Counted from the first letter of the stretch, positions 17,034 through 26,732 are shown. The stretch is DNA of 64,000 bases from JABCZH01 sp963803775 (GCA_963803775.1 CAWDNS010000006.1:1-64000); one strand, 5' to 3'. The notes: generated by a model not told the origin, from the letters alone. Made by a program: numbers and translations.

Positions 17034-17408
17034 GTGCAAAAAGTCAAAGTGTTGGTTGCAAACCGGCCACGTCTGATGAAGGATCTCGTACTAGCTACAG
17101 TAGTAGATCAGCCAGACATTGAGATCGTGGGCGAGACTGAAGACGATGCCGAACTCACTGAATTGGTGGAACGGACGCGGCCCGACTACTTGATCATCGC
17201 GCTGGAGGAACCGGAGGCTCGTCCGGGCTTGCGCGGTTTTCTCTTGGGGCGGTACCCCCAAATGAAGATTCTTGCGGTTGCACCCGAACGTAACAGCGGC
17301 ATTTTCTATTGGGCTTTTGTCGACATTCGCTCCATGCGGGTGGAGTCGTCGGAACAAGGCATCCTGAGTGTGTTGCGAAACAAAGCAGAGTTGGTAGGGA
17401 CTGCCTAA
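17034..17408 (+). CDS. Stand-alone pseudo-receiver domain protein
   Basis: 124 residues from GTG 17034, with GGAG 7 bases upstream; a longer frame from 17007 lacks such a site. The order of strands and helices is that of a CheY-like receiver (VQKVKVLVANRPRLMKDLVLATV, PDYLIIALEEPE, MKILAVAP), and the start resembles NarL-type receivers. The phosphoacceptor position is Ala (LIIALEE), the acidic pair is lost (ANRP) and the conserved Lys region is missing (FVDIRSMRVESS). There is no output domain. It probably acts by protein contact without phosphorylation, or is a decaying regulator. It is the last gene before the capsule locus. Confidence 0.7.
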   Translation: MQKVKVLVANRPRLMKDLVLATVVDQPDIEIVGETEDDAELTELVERTRPDYLIIALEEPEARPGLRGFLLGRYPQMKILAVAPERNSGIFYWAFVDIRSMRVESSEQGILSVLRNKAELVGTA

Positions 17409-17764
17409 CGGTGGTCGGATGGCTGCGAACTTAGCTCTTGGCTTGCATCGAAGTGGGTCGCGGCAATCTTCCCCGCGACTTTGTGCTTGGATAAGGGTTT
17501 GGACAAGCATCGATTCCTGCGCTCGTGTAGAGATGGCTTGGATGCGATAGTTTGACTAGCTTGTAAGCTGTTTGATCCGTATACAGTTTTAAATAAATAG
17601 GTTTAGCTCACACAAGCCTTGTAAGTGAGAGGGCGGAGCCGCGGAGCGGCCTTGGGCTCAAAGTGCCATCGATTGTGGGAAGAATTTTCATCCGCTACCA
17701 GCAATTACAAACAACGGTTTTCTGCCCGGCTCGGCGTGCGTTCAATTGCAGTGGGAGAGATGTC
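17409..17764. other. Long non-coding leader region upstream of the SLBB export gene
   Basis: 356 bases without a supported gene. AT-rich around 17575-17605 (TATACAGTTTTAAATAAATAG), suggesting promoter DNA, followed by a GC-rich stretch with potential stems (GAGCCGCGGAGCGGC, then GGGCTC, about 17634-17660). I could not match it to a known riboswitch. Confidence 0.4.
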
Positions 17765-20700
17765 ATGAGAGTTCGATTGTCAAATACACGGTTCGGCTTA
17801 CCGATAGGATTGGTGCTGCTATTAGCCTTCACTTTTGGAGCGGCTCGGCTATCCGCCCAGCAAGATCAGCCGATTACCAAGTCATACGATAAATCGTACC
17901 CCAAACAGGATTATGATCGAAATCGAGCGGTTCCCGTTGAGCGTTCTCGCGCCGAACAGGAAGCGGAAAAGTTGGTTTCCTTGTCGGCCGATAAGATCGT
18001 CTCCCTCCTGACACAAGAACCGGGCTTGTTCTTAGTGTGTAAGAGAGTGCTCGTTCGCAGTGCGTTCTCACAAGGTCGCGTCCTGACCGTTGAAGAGCTG
18101 TCCGACGACGCCGTCTTGCGATTAGTGCGTAACGACCAAGATGTTCGCATACTGTTTACCCATGAAATTCAAAATCGTTCCTACATTCGTGCGAAGCCTA
18201 CCCAGGAAGAACTCGAAAACGACTGGGAGCACGGCCGCATCCGAGTGCCGGATGCCACCGAACTGCAAGCTGAGGGGTCGCCTAACCCCGTCAACGCCAC
18301 GAACCAGGAGGAAGCGTACTGGCTGAGGCATGAGCGCGACCTTGACCGGACTGAGTTCCTAAATAAAAAGGCGGGACAAGATGCCTCGCCCCCCCCTCAA
18401 ACGATTCCCCCAAACTATCAACCGTACCCGCCAGACTATCCGTCCAATGATCCTCGGCGCCAGTTGATGATGACGCAGTCGCAAACTCAGGGAGACTCGG
18501 ATTCCTCACTTGGCGACAACGGTGTTTCGGGCTTAGGCGGGGGCCTCTCGGGTATGGGGAGTGATCAGTTATCGACGCTTATCCGAACCGGGGACGGCGG
18601 CAATGCGCTTGGGAGTGGTTCCATGTCAGGTGCCGGGGGTTTCCCTTCAGGCGGTGATCTGAGTAGTGGTAACCTTATGGGAGGCGGAGTAGGAATGCCG
18701 GGTTTCGATGCCCTTTCATTGGGAGGACTTGGTCCCTCGGGTTCCAATCAGGATCCCTTCGCCTCGAGGACATCCCAAGGTGGTGCTTACTATCCTCGCT
18801 ATCGTCCTCGTCCGCTGGATTCAAAGGACAAGCAACCTGCCTTGCGGCGGAGACCCAATCCTTACGCGGATATCCCTTCACTCTACGACCTCTACGCCCA
18901 ATACCCGCTGCGCTCTCCCAAGCTGGATCGTTTTGCCATCGATGTCTTTCGGAACGGCACAGGTAATTTCGATATGTTGCCCATGGATGTGCCGGTCGGA
19001 CCGGACTACGTATTGGGTCCCGGTGACAGTCTGACGATCAACTTGGTCGGCGGCGTGGCCCAGCGCTTGCGTCGGGTTGTTGACCTGGAGGGCCGGGTTG
19101 TTCTGCCGGAAGTGGGAGGGGTAGAGGTTGCAGGCAAGACGCTTGGCGATGTGCAGCAGATGGTTCAGACCGTGATGCGTACTGAATATCGGGATGTCCA
19201 GGCCGATGTCTCGCTGTCGAAGCTGCGTAGCGTCCGCGTCTACGTGGTGGGTGACGTGGAATATCCGGGTGCCTACCAAGTCAGTGCACTTTCGACGGCG
19301 CTGAATGCGGTGTATGAAGCCGGAGGGCCGACCTCTCGCGGTAGCGTGCGCATTTTCAACCATTACCGCGGAAAACAACTGGTCGAGAAGATTGATGTTT
19401 ACGATCTGTTGTTGCATGGCGTGAATGCCAACGTTCAACGACTGCAAGCGGGCGATACGATCCAGGTTCCGCCGCTTGGCGCAGAGGTCACCATCTCAGG
19501 CATGGTCCGGCGTCCAGCGATTTATGAACTGAATGGCGAGACGAGTCTGGCACAGGTTCTTGAGGTTGCGGGCGGTGTTCTGCCTAGTGGTACGCTACGC
19601 CACGTCGACGTGGAACGAGTGGAAGCCCATGAAAGCCGCTCCATGCTGCGGCTGGACATACCTGAGAACAACAATCAGGAGGCAGTGACCAAAGCTCTGG
19701 AGGATTTCACCATCCAGGATGGCGACAAAGTGCAAATCTCGCCCATCCTGCCCTATGCGGACAAAACGGTTTACTTGGATGGGTATGTCTTTCGTCCTGG
19801 CAAGTTCGCTTATCGAGACGGCATGAAGGTCACCGATCTAATCAAGTCGTACAAAGATGTTCTTCCCGAACCCTATAAACAGCATGCGGAAATCATCCGC
19901 CTGTCGGGCCCTGAAAACGCTCCCGAGGTTCTTGCTTTTAATCTTGACGATGCCTTAGCGGGAAAAGATCAGGATTTGGTTCTCAGGCCATTTGACACGG
20001 TGCGCGTGTTTGGACGGTTTGATTTCGAAGACCCACCAATCGTAACCGTTACCGGGGAGGTCAGGGATCCTGGTGACCACGTGACCAATGGTGTCATACA
20101 CCTCCGCGACGCTATTTTCTTGGCTGGTAACACTACGTCGGATGCCAATTTTAGTAATGTTCAGATTTTCCGGAAGACAGAAAACGGAGAGCTAAGGGTC
20201 ATCAGCGCCAATCTGACCAATGCGTTGGCTGGGGATGCAAAAGACGACATTTTGTTGGAGCCTAAAGACCGTGTGATCGTTTCGAGAAACCTAACAAAAG
20301 TTGATCCTCCAACCGTCACTATTCAAGGAGAAGTTGGACGTCCCGGGAAGTATCCGCTGGGCGAAGGTATGACCGCTGCCGGTCTCGTTCGCTTTGCCGG
20401 AGGACTCACTCGTGGCGCTTACGCTGACGCGGCCGACCTTACCAGCTATATGGTCCAGGACGGAAGCAAGATCGTCAGCGATCATCAGACCGTACCGATC
20501 GCGCGCGCTCTCGCCGGGGATCCTGATACCGACGTTCGCTTGCACGATGGGGACGTCCTCACAATCCGGCAGTTGACGGGATGGAATGACTTAGGTGCAA
20601 CCATTACAGTTAAAGGTGAGGTACTGCACCCCGGCTCCTTCGGTATTCAGGATGGCGAACGCCTCAGTTCGATTATCAGTCGAGCCGGAGGATTCAGTGT

Positions 20701-21349
20701 CGATGCGTATCCCTATGGCGCAGTTTTTGAGCGATCCCAAATCAGGGAACTGGAGGAACGCAACCGGGCGGATTTGATCCAGCGAGTGAAAGACCAAGAG
20801 GCATCGGTCAAACTCCTGCCTTCGCAAGAGAACGAGGATACCGCCGCCAAGCAGGCTGCAGTTGAACAGTATCAATCCACTATTGACAAGCTCCAGAGAA
20901 CGCCGCCGGCGGGAAGGTTAGTGATCCACATTTCCAGCAATCTTCGGCGCTGGGAGAACACGCAGGCCGATATCCAGGTGCGTGCCGGTGACTCGATTTA
21001 CATCCCGAAAAAACCAGGAATTGTGATTGTGAACGGCGCCGTGTACAACCCCACCGGTATCACTTACAAACCTGGCAAGAATGCCGGATGGTACTTGGGC
21101 CAGGCGGGCGGTCCCACCGCGGAGGCCAACAAGGATGCTGTTTTTGTAATTCGGGGGGATGGCTCCGTCGTGGGAGGGAAGGGAGGATTGTTCAGCGGTG
21201 GTGTCGAAAATGCGGAGCTCCAACCAGGGGACATGGTGGTTGTGCCAGAAAGAATCTATGCGATTAGTCGCAGATGGCAAAACACGGTGCAAGCGGCGCA
21301 GATTCTGACATCGGTAGCAATCTCCGTCGAAGCCGCGAGGAGCTTCTAG
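17765..21349 (+). CDS. Polysaccharide export protein with seven SLBB domains (Wza-like)
   Basis: 1194 residues from ATG 17765 (GGGAGAG before it; opens signal peptide MRVRLSNTRF, hydrophobic core, RLSAQQ). Residues about 60-200 are unassigned; 210-380 are low-complexity, rich in Gly, Ser, Pro and Gln. A Poly_export domain starts near residue 400 (VGPDYVLGPGDSLTINLVGG). Seven SLBB-type repeats follow, each with a core like VTGEVRDPG or IQGEVGRPGKYPL and a closing AGG. The C-terminus has a helical insert (IRELEERNRADL) and a last SLBB (VNGAVYNPTG). Family members form the outer-membrane channel for capsule or EPS. Canonical Wza is about 380 residues with two to three SLBB domains, so this is a much enlarged form. 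No lipobox Cys is evident at the signal peptide. First structural gene of the EPS locus. Confidence 0.88.
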   Translation: MRVRLSNTRFGLPIGLVLLLAFTFGAARLSAQQDQPITKSYDKSYPKQDYDRNRAVPVERSRAEQEAEKLVSLSADKIVSLLTQEPGLFLVCKRVLVRSAFSQGRVLTVEELSDDAVLRLVRNDQDVRILFTHEIQNRSYIRAKPTQEELENDWEHGRIRVPDATELQAEGSPNPVNATNQEEAYWLRHERDLDRTEFLNKKAGQDASPPPQTIPPNYQPYPPDYPSNDPRRQLMMTQSQTQGDSDSSLGDNGVSGLGGGLSGMGSDQLSTLIRTGDGGNALGSGSMSGAGGFPSGGDLSSGNLMGGGVGMPGFDALSLGGLGPSGSNQDPFASRTSQGGAYYPRYRPRPLDSKDKQPALRRRPNPYADIPSLYDLYAQYPLRSPKLDRFAIDVFRNGTGNFDMLPMDVPVGPDYVLGPGDSLTINLVGGVAQRLRRVVDLEGRVVLPEVGGVEVAGKTLGDVQQMVQTVMRTEYRDVQADVSLSKLRSVRVYVVGDVEYPGAYQVSALSTALNAVYEAGGPTSRGSVRIFNHYRGKQLVEKIDVYDLLLHGVNANVQRLQAGDTIQVPPLGAEVTISGMVRRPAIYELNGETSLAQVLEVAGGVLPSGTLRHVDVERVEAHESRSMLRLDIPENNNQEAVTKALEDFTIQDGDKVQISPILPYADKTVYLDGYVFRPGKFAYRDGMKVTDLIKSYKDVLPEPYKQHAEIIRLSGPENAPEVLAFNLDDALAGKDQDLVLRPFDTVRVFGRFDFEDPPIVTVTGEVRDPGDHVTNGVIHLRDAIFLAGNTTSDANFSNVQIFRKTENGELRVISANLTNALAGDAKDDILLEPKDRVIVSRNLTKVDPPTVTIQGEVGRPGKYPLGEGMTAAGLVRFAGGLTRGAYADAADLTSYMVQDGSKIVSDHQTVPIARALAGDPDTDVRLHDGDVLTIRQLTGWNDLGATITVKGEVLHPGSFGIQDGERLSSIISRAGGFSVDAYPYGAVFERSQIRELEERNRADLIQRVKDQEASVKLLPSQENEDTAAKQAAVEQYQSTIDKLQRTPPAGRLVIHISSNLRRWENTQADIQVRAGDSIYIPKKPGIVIVNGAVYNPTGITYKPGKNAGWYLGQAGGPTAEANKDAVFVIRGDGSVVGGKGGLFSGGVENAELQPGDMVVVPERIYAISRRWQNTVQAAQILTSVAISVEAARSF

Positions 21350-21732
21350 AGATCTGGATGGCAAATCGACTCTTTTCGTTTACGTGTTACAGCCTGATAT
21401 CTGTTGTCGTGCCGGGAAAGCATTTCACTCAGCCACGGTGCTAGAAACGTTGACTTGAAACAATCTGTCAAAGTTCCTCCTCAGGGTTCTCTTGGACGAG
21501 CTGGAATACCGGCTCACCCATGAATCCAGTGAGTTAAGGGGTGTTTGGTTTGTTGGGGACCGTTCTCGTCGAAACTGTCATTGCCTTTGGTTCGAGTGCT
21601 ACAATCCGCGTTAGCTCACAAAACTTACTTGTCCGGCAGGGTGGGGAACGTCCACACGGCGTAGTCGTTCATACCCGGTTTCCGGGGAGAGCCGTACGAG
21701 TCTTAAGACTTCTTGCGAGAAGGCATTTATAG
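21350..21732. other. Long non-coding region between SLBB gene and nucleotide-sugar dehydratase gene
   Basis: 383 bases. Short frames exist but have no ribosome binding site or protein-like pattern. A stem ACCCGG/CCGGGG-like element (about 21674-21690) precedes the next gene. Perhaps a second promoter and leader; no known RNA class recognised. Confidence 0.35.
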
Positions 21733-23712
21733 GTGAAAATGGTAAAGAGAAAAATTTCGCAGTTGTCAAAGGGTCTTTTCTTTCTGGAACACCGGGCGCC
21801 GTTTATTGTCTGTCTCAATGTTTTCCTGGTGCTAATATCCTTCTTGGCTGCTTGGGCGTTGCGGCTGGAATTCCATCTGCCCCGGCCATCCCTTTTGTTG
21901 CTTACAGCTCCTGTGTTGGTTGTGATGCGGCTAGCCTCCATGGCACGATTCAATCTGCTTCGTGGATGGTGGCGTTATGCCGGACTGAACGAAGCGGTTG
22001 ATGTCGCCAAATCAACGTTGGTGGGGTCTCTGGGGTTTTTCGTTGCGATTCATTACCTGTTGAATCTAAAACAGGTCCCGCTGTCAGTGTATCTGGGCGA
22101 GGCCATTATTACGGCTGGATTGCTCTCGTCGGTCAGGGTCTTTTCGCGTTTATTGGCAGAAGCGGCGCACGTGGACGTCGTCGGACGCAAGCGGGTGGCG
22201 ATCATAGGTGCAGGTTTCGCTGCACAAATGATCATCCGTGAATTGAAACGGCCTGGTGGTGACTTCGTCGCAGTGGCTTGCTTTGATGACGATCGTTCCA
22301 AAGTCGGAATCCGCCTCCACGGCGTGCCCGTTATGGGAACGGTCGACCAGCTGCCTCAGCAGAGCAAAAGGCTGGGGATTGACGAGATCCTTATCGCGGC
22401 CCCATCCGCCACCGGTATACAGATGCGGCAATTTGTGAAGACATGTGAACAGGCAGGACTTGCGTTTAAGACGGTCCCATCTCTACGGGACCTCATTACG
22501 GGTCAGGCGCAGATTAACCAGCTCCGCGAAGTGGACGTGGAAGATCTGCTTGGCCGTGAACCTGTAAACCTCGATCTTGAAGCGGTCCGTAAGAATATTT
22601 CCGGTAGGGTCGTCATGGTTACCGGCGCGGCTGGTTCCATAGGCTCGGAACTTTCCCGGCAGGTTCTCGACTATGGTCCTTCCAAACTCATCTGCGTTGA
22701 TCAAAACGAGACTGGCATCTTTTACCTGGAACGGGAACTATCGCGGCGAAGTCTCGGCAACGTGGTGTGCTGCGTTGCCCATATTGGCGACGCCGAGCGC
22801 ATGCGGAAGCTGTGCTCGGTCCACGGTGTCAAAATGATCTTCCATGCGGCAGCCTACAAACATGTGCCAGTTATGGAGGAGAATGTTCAGGAAGCGGTTA
22901 ACAATAATGTCTTTTCACTTTTGAGTTTCTTGGCCGTGTCAGAAGAAACAGGGTGCGAAACGTTCCTGATGATTTCTTCGGATAAAGCCGTGAACCCCAC
23001 CAGCGTCATGGGTTGCACCAAGAGAGTGGGTGAGTTGATTCTTTCTGCTTGGCCACGGAAACAAATGCGATGCGTCTCGGTCCGTTTCGGAAATGTGTTG
23101 GGGTCGAGTGGAAGTGTAATCCCAGTCTTTAGGGAACAACTGAAACGGAATCAAGCGATTACCATAACGCACGCTGAAATTCAGCGTTTTTTCATGACCA
23201 TTCCGGAGGCGGTCGCATTGGTTTTGCAGGCTTCCGTCCTGGGTGAACATCGGGACATTCTTGTTCTCGACATGGGAGAACCGGTCAAGATACTTGACTT
23301 GGCTCACACCTTGATACGGCTGTCGGGAAAGTCGAGCGACGATGTAGAAATCCAGTTTACTGGTCTGCGGAACGGGGAGAAGTTGGTCGAAGAGTTGTTC
23401 TATCCCACAGAGAGCATTAAGAACACAAGTTGCGAGAAAATCAAGAGAACGATGACCAAGAGTATCGACTGGGTCGATCTTAACAGTGATCTCGGAAGGT
23501 TGAAATCTTCGCTTTATGTCGATGGTGCCGATCCTATCCTCAGGGTCTTGAAGAAATTGGTTCCTGAGGCCAGTTTTGAGGGAGGAAATACCGAGAAACG
23601 CCGTCCATTTCCTCACGGCCCCGTCATATCGCGCGAGATCAAGGAACTTGTCCCGCTGGAGGCCGACACAGTCGCGCCTCCTCCCGAAAGATACAAGACC
23701 AACTTGGCTTAG
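21733..23712 (+). CDS. Membrane-bound nucleotide-sugar 4,6-dehydratase / epimerase (FlaA1/CapD/PglF-like)
   Basis: 659 residues (GTG 21733; ATG 21739 is an equal choice). Four membrane helices occupy about residues 15-135. A first Rossmann-like CoA-binding domain (RVAIIGAGFAAQMIIREL) spans about 150-275. The catalytic NAD-dependent domain starts at about 285 (VVMVTGAAGSIGSELSRQ) and includes HAAAYKHVPVMEENV, SSDKAVNPTSVMGCTKR and VRFGNVLGSSGSVIPVF. The Met in place of Tyr in the M-x3-K site (VMGCTK) is the pattern of PglF/WbpM-type UDP-GlcNAc 4,6-dehydratases. It probably makes a 4-keto-6-deoxy sugar nucleotide for the EPS repeat unit. Downstream AsnB-type genes and a distant DegT aminotransferase could act on such a sugar, but that is inference. 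Confidence 0.9.
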   Translation: MKMVKRKISQLSKGLFFLEHRAPFIVCLNVFLVLISFLAAWALRLEFHLPRPSLLLLTAPVLVVMRLASMARFNLLRGWWRYAGLNEAVDVAKSTLVGSLGFFVAIHYLLNLKQVPLSVYLGEAIITAGLLSSVRVFSRLLAEAAHVDVVGRKRVAIIGAGFAAQMIIRELKRPGGDFVAVACFDDDRSKVGIRLHGVPVMGTVDQLPQQSKRLGIDEILIAAPSATGIQMRQFVKTCEQAGLAFKTVPSLRDLITGQAQINQLREVDVEDLLGREPVNLDLEAVRKNISGRVVMVTGAAGSIGSELSRQVLDYGPSKLICVDQNETGIFYLERELSRRSLGNVVCCVAHIGDAERMRKLCSVHGVKMIFHAAAYKHVPVMEENVQEAVNNNVFSLLSFLAVSEETGCETFLMISSDKAVNPTSVMGCTKRVGELILSAWPRKQMRCVSVRFGNVLGSSGSVIPVFREQLKRNQAITITHAEIQRFFMTIPEAVALVLQASVLGEHRDILVLDMGEPVKILDLAHTLIRLSGKSSDDVEIQFTGLRNGEKLVEELFYPTESIKNTSCEKIKRTMTKSIDWVDLNSDLGRLKSSLYVDGADPILRVLKKLVPEASFEGGNTEKRRPFPHGPVISREIKELVPLEADTVAPPPERYKTNLA

Positions 23713-24182
23713 CGTTTCCGCTGCAAAGACGGGAATTAACGAGAGCCCTCTTGGAGACTGTTAGCGCATACCATATCCCGTCTCTGGCCCCAAATGCACT
23801 TCCTATTAGTTACAATCGACATCTCCACTGTTTTCAATCAACTGCAGATTCATTCAGGTCCGGCGCCGATAGATCTGCGTCGCCCGGCGTGGAACGGTCC
23901 CAGACTCGTACCGAGCGTCGGTATTCACCTTTATTTATTGGAGGCTCTTGTGCCCACGCCCCGATAAACTTGGGGAGGCGCTGCCATCGTAGCTACTTTT
24001 CGTGCCGCAAACTTCCGCTCTCTGATGATGTCTGTCACAACTTTAAGTAGAATAAGAGCTGCTAGTGCCAGAACTCAGCTACATTGGCTGACCACAGCCC
24101 ACTTCACGCGTTCTGGCCGCGTTGTTGGAAATGAACGAACGCGGAATTAGGCTCTGATCTGAGGACATGGAAAGGTGAGAGT
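23713..24182. other. 470-base non-coding region before the Wzz-like gene
   Basis: No supported gene on either strand. GC-poor patches (about 23930-23945 and 24035-24060) may be promoter DNA, but no clean -35/-10 pair was found. No sigma-54 type GG-N10-GC element with the right flanks was seen. Confidence 0.35.
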
Positions 24183-25607
24183 GTGACGCACACCGCAACG
24201 AGATCGCAGTCCGATGAGGCGTCGCAGGCCACGATCGAGGAGTATTCACTGGTTGAAGTGCCGACCGTCGACTCGCGTGAAGCACAGATAGAGCGCCTGC
24301 GTCTACTCTGGAGTCGCCGCCGCTTCTTTCTTCGCGGTGTGGCTATAGGCTTGCTTGCCTCAACCCTCGTCGCGTTTCTGATCCCAAAGTCCTACGTCTC
24401 AACCACACAGCTAATGCCTCCAGATTCACAGTCATCGTCTGCATCGAGTATGGCGATGATGGCTGCAATGGCGGCAAAGATCAGTGGGGGCAGTGGTGGT
24501 TCGGCGGTTGGAGGTCTGGGCTCAGTGGCGGGAGATTTGCTCGGTCTGAAGACCTCGGGGGCGTTGTTTATCGGTGTATTGAAGAGCCAGACCGTTCAGG
24601 ATCGCCTCATCCAGAAATTCGATCTAAAGAAAGTCTACCGCAAGCGCCTCGTCAAAGATGCCGAAGCCAGACTCGACGAAAACACCTCGATTACAGAGGA
24701 CCGGAAGAGCGGCATCATTACGATCAGCGTCACCGATCACAGCGCTCAGAGGGCTGCCGCCCTAGCAAATGCTTACGTTGACGAACTGAATTTGCTGGTC
24801 TCAGATCTTTCGACTTCTTCAGCGCATAAGGAAAGAGTATTTCTAGAAGCCCGCCTCAAGGTTGTCAAGCAAGGCTTGGATGATGCCTCAAACCAGTTGG
24901 CTCAATTTTCCAGCAACAATACCACGCTCGATATCCAGCAGGAAGGCAAAGCGATGCTGGATGTGGCGTCCAATCTGGCGGCGCAGACGGTTGCTGCGCA
25001 AGCTCAACTCGAGGGACTCCGGCAGATATACACCGATAACAACTCTCGCGTGCAGTCCTTGAAGGCCCGGGTCGCGGAGCTTCAGAAGCAGCTGGGGAAG
25101 ATCAGTGGGGCCAATAACAATGTGTCGGACGGCGCGGATGCTTCCGCCGGTTCGTCGGCGGCCATGCCCTCCATTCATAATTTGCCGCTGCTCGGAGCAA
25201 AATACGAAAACTATTACCGAAACGCGAAGATACAGGAAACCGTTTTCGAGCTTTTGACCCAGCAATACGAACTCGCCAAAGTGCAGGAGGCGAAGGAGAC
25301 GCCCAGTATCAAGGTTCTTGATCCGGCGATCGTGCCGGAAGAAAAGTCGTTCCCGCCCCGCCTGCTGATCGTGTTCCTCGGCACATCCCTGGTGTTTATC
25401 AGCTGTGTGGTCTGGGTGTGGGGGGGGGAGCGCTGGAAAGAGGTCGATCCGCAGGATCCACGCAAAATCTTCCTGGAAGAAGTATTTGATAACCTGAAGG
25501 CGCGAATGCCATGGGTGTCAGGTAAGAACGAAGTTCAGGAATTGGGAACACCTGAGAATGAGCTCGATGATTATGGTCCACCCGCACGCGGGGCAGTTGA
25601 CCGGTAG
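24183..25607 (+). CDS. Wzz/GNVR-type polysaccharide chain-length protein without kinase domain
   Basis: 474 residues, GTG start with AAAGGTGAG upstream. One membrane helix near residues 52-72 (FFLRGVAIGLLASTLVAFLIP), then a periplasmic part with the Wzz opening (YVSTTQLMPPDSQS), a Gly/Ser-rich insert (GGSGGSAVGGLGS) and long coiled-coil helices (about 215-320). A Pro-rich PEEKSFPPR precedes the second membrane helix (about 393-415). The protein ends about 60 residues later with no Walker A motif or tyrosine cluster, so it is a pure co-polymerase, not a Wzc-type BY-kinase. It sets chain length together with the Wzy-like polymerase two genes downstream, and presumably contacts the SLBB exporter. 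Confidence 0.88.
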   Translation: MTHTATRSQSDEASQATIEEYSLVEVPTVDSREAQIERLRLLWSRRRFFLRGVAIGLLASTLVAFLIPKSYVSTTQLMPPDSQSSSASSMAMMAAMAAKISGGSGGSAVGGLGSVAGDLLGLKTSGALFIGVLKSQTVQDRLIQKFDLKKVYRKRLVKDAEARLDENTSITEDRKSGIITISVTDHSAQRAAALANAYVDELNLLVSDLSTSSAHKERVFLEARLKVVKQGLDDASNQLAQFSSNNTTLDIQQEGKAMLDVASNLAAQTVAAQAQLEGLRQIYTDNNSRVQSLKARVAELQKQLGKISGANNNVSDGADASAGSSAAMPSIHNLPLLGAKYENYYRNAKIQETVFELLTQQYELAKVQEAKETPSIKVLDPAIVPEEKSFPPRLLIVFLGTSLVFISCVVWVWGGERWKEVDPQDPRKIFLEEVFDNLKARMPWVSGKNEVQELGTPENELDDYGPPARGAVDR

Positions 25608-25786
25608 GGCATTTTACCCGCTTATCCGACCGTCCGAAGTTGGAAGTATCGCCGCGTATTCGCGCTCACAGGGAGAAATACCACACAATCGTTGGCCTGA
25701 CGATCTGCCAATATCTGGCTTGTGAACATTGCGATGGATGCGTTACTCACCAGGAAATGCAAAACTACGGCGGGGGTGCGGCATCA

Positions 25787-26710
25787 ATGAGATGGTGGGC
25801 TAAATCAGCTATCCAGGCTGCCCTTTCGCAGATGCCATACGGAGAAGCCCTAAATCACCGTCTACAAATTTGGAACGGCTTTTACGAAAGATTTCATTGG
25901 TCGGTCGAGAACAACGTAAGGCATTTATGCAACCTTGCCAGAACCGTGGAGGAATTCGGGGGCCGAATAGAGGGGTGCACCGCGATTGAGGTTGGCACCG
26001 GTTGGACGCCGACACTGCCAATCGGATTGCATTTGCTGGGAGCAGAGATTCACACCTACGACCACATGCGCCACTTGCGCATTGCGAATCTAAAGAAGGT
26101 CGTGGGTCTTTATCCCGATTTTTTCCCCCGGATCTCGGAGTCCCTGGGGATTGAGCAGACCGTCCTTCGACAGCGACTTGCGCGTTTCCTAAGGGCCGAG
26201 AAAGAGCCGCTGCGCGATTGGATTGGCGAGGCCGGAATCCGCTATCATGCACCCGGAGATGCAGCCAACTCGGGTCTTCCCGCCAACTCGGTCGACTTGT
26301 ATTTTTCCATCGCCGTGCTGGAGCACGTTTCGAAAGCGGATGCGGAGCGGATGATCGCCGAGAGTGGCCGCGTCCTAAAGGCGGGTGGCCTGAGTTATCA
26401 CCACATCGGACTCCATGACCATCTCGCGGAGATGGATCCCACAGCCACGCTCGTCAATTTTCTCAAGTTCAGTGACTTTACATGGAAGATCTTGGGCCAA
26501 AACAAGATTCAGTTCCATAACCGGCTTCGACAGAGTGAATTCGTGAAGATGTTTGAGGCAGGTGGTTTTGAGATTCTGCTATGTGAGTCCGAGGTTGACG
26601 AGCGGAGCTTGAAGGCTCTGCCGAGTATGGGGCTCAACGAACGGTACCGGACCTTCGATCCGGTGGATTTGGCCACCTACGAAATGACGATCTGCGCAAG
26701 AAAGAACTAA
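25787..26710 (+). CDS. SAM-dependent methyltransferase (class I) in EPS locus
   Basis: About 307 residues from ATG 25787 (ATG 25757 and further upstream frames are possible; the start is uncertain). A class I methyltransferase core is visible: motif I IEVGTGWTPTLPIGLHLLG, an acidic end of beta-2 (EIHTYDHMRHL), and motif IV/post-I LYFSIAVLEHV with SKADAERMIAESGRVLKAGGL (about residues 180-215), typical of Methyltransf_11. The C-terminal 90 residues contain an HNRLRQSEFVKMFEAGGFE segment seen in sugar- or lipid-modifying members. It lies between the chain-length protein and the polymerase, so methylation of a sugar or of the growing chain is the likely role. The acceptor cannot be told. Confidence 0.8.
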   Translation: MRWWAKSAIQAALSQMPYGEALNHRLQIWNGFYERFHWSVENNVRHLCNLARTVEEFGGRIEGCTAIEVGTGWTPTLPIGLHLLGAEIHTYDHMRHLRIANLKKVVGLYPDFFPRISESLGIEQTVLRQRLARFLRAEKEPLRDWIGEAGIRYHAPGDAANSGLPANSVDLYFSIAVLEHVSKADAERMIAESGRVLKAGGLSYHHIGLHDHLAEMDPTATLVNFLKFSDFTWKILGQNKIQFHNRLRQSEFVKMFEAGGFEILLCESEVDERSLKALPSMGLNERYRTFDPVDLATYEMTICARKN

Positions 26711-26732
26711 TCGGGACAGCCCGGAACTCCGC

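Noticed and set aside
17011..17035. Sigma-54 promoter (TGGCACGG...GC) before the pseudo-receiver
   Set aside because: The GG and GC are 12 bases apart instead of 10, and the GC overlaps the start codon region.
17409..17764. c-di-GMP or other known riboswitch before the SLBB gene
   Set aside because: Stems are present, but none of the conserved loop sequences of known classes could be matched by eye.
21541..21732. 63-codon ORF before the nucleotide-sugar dehydratase
   Set aside because: No ribosome binding site, arginine-rich composition of a non-coding GC-rich frame, and it ends exactly at the next gene.
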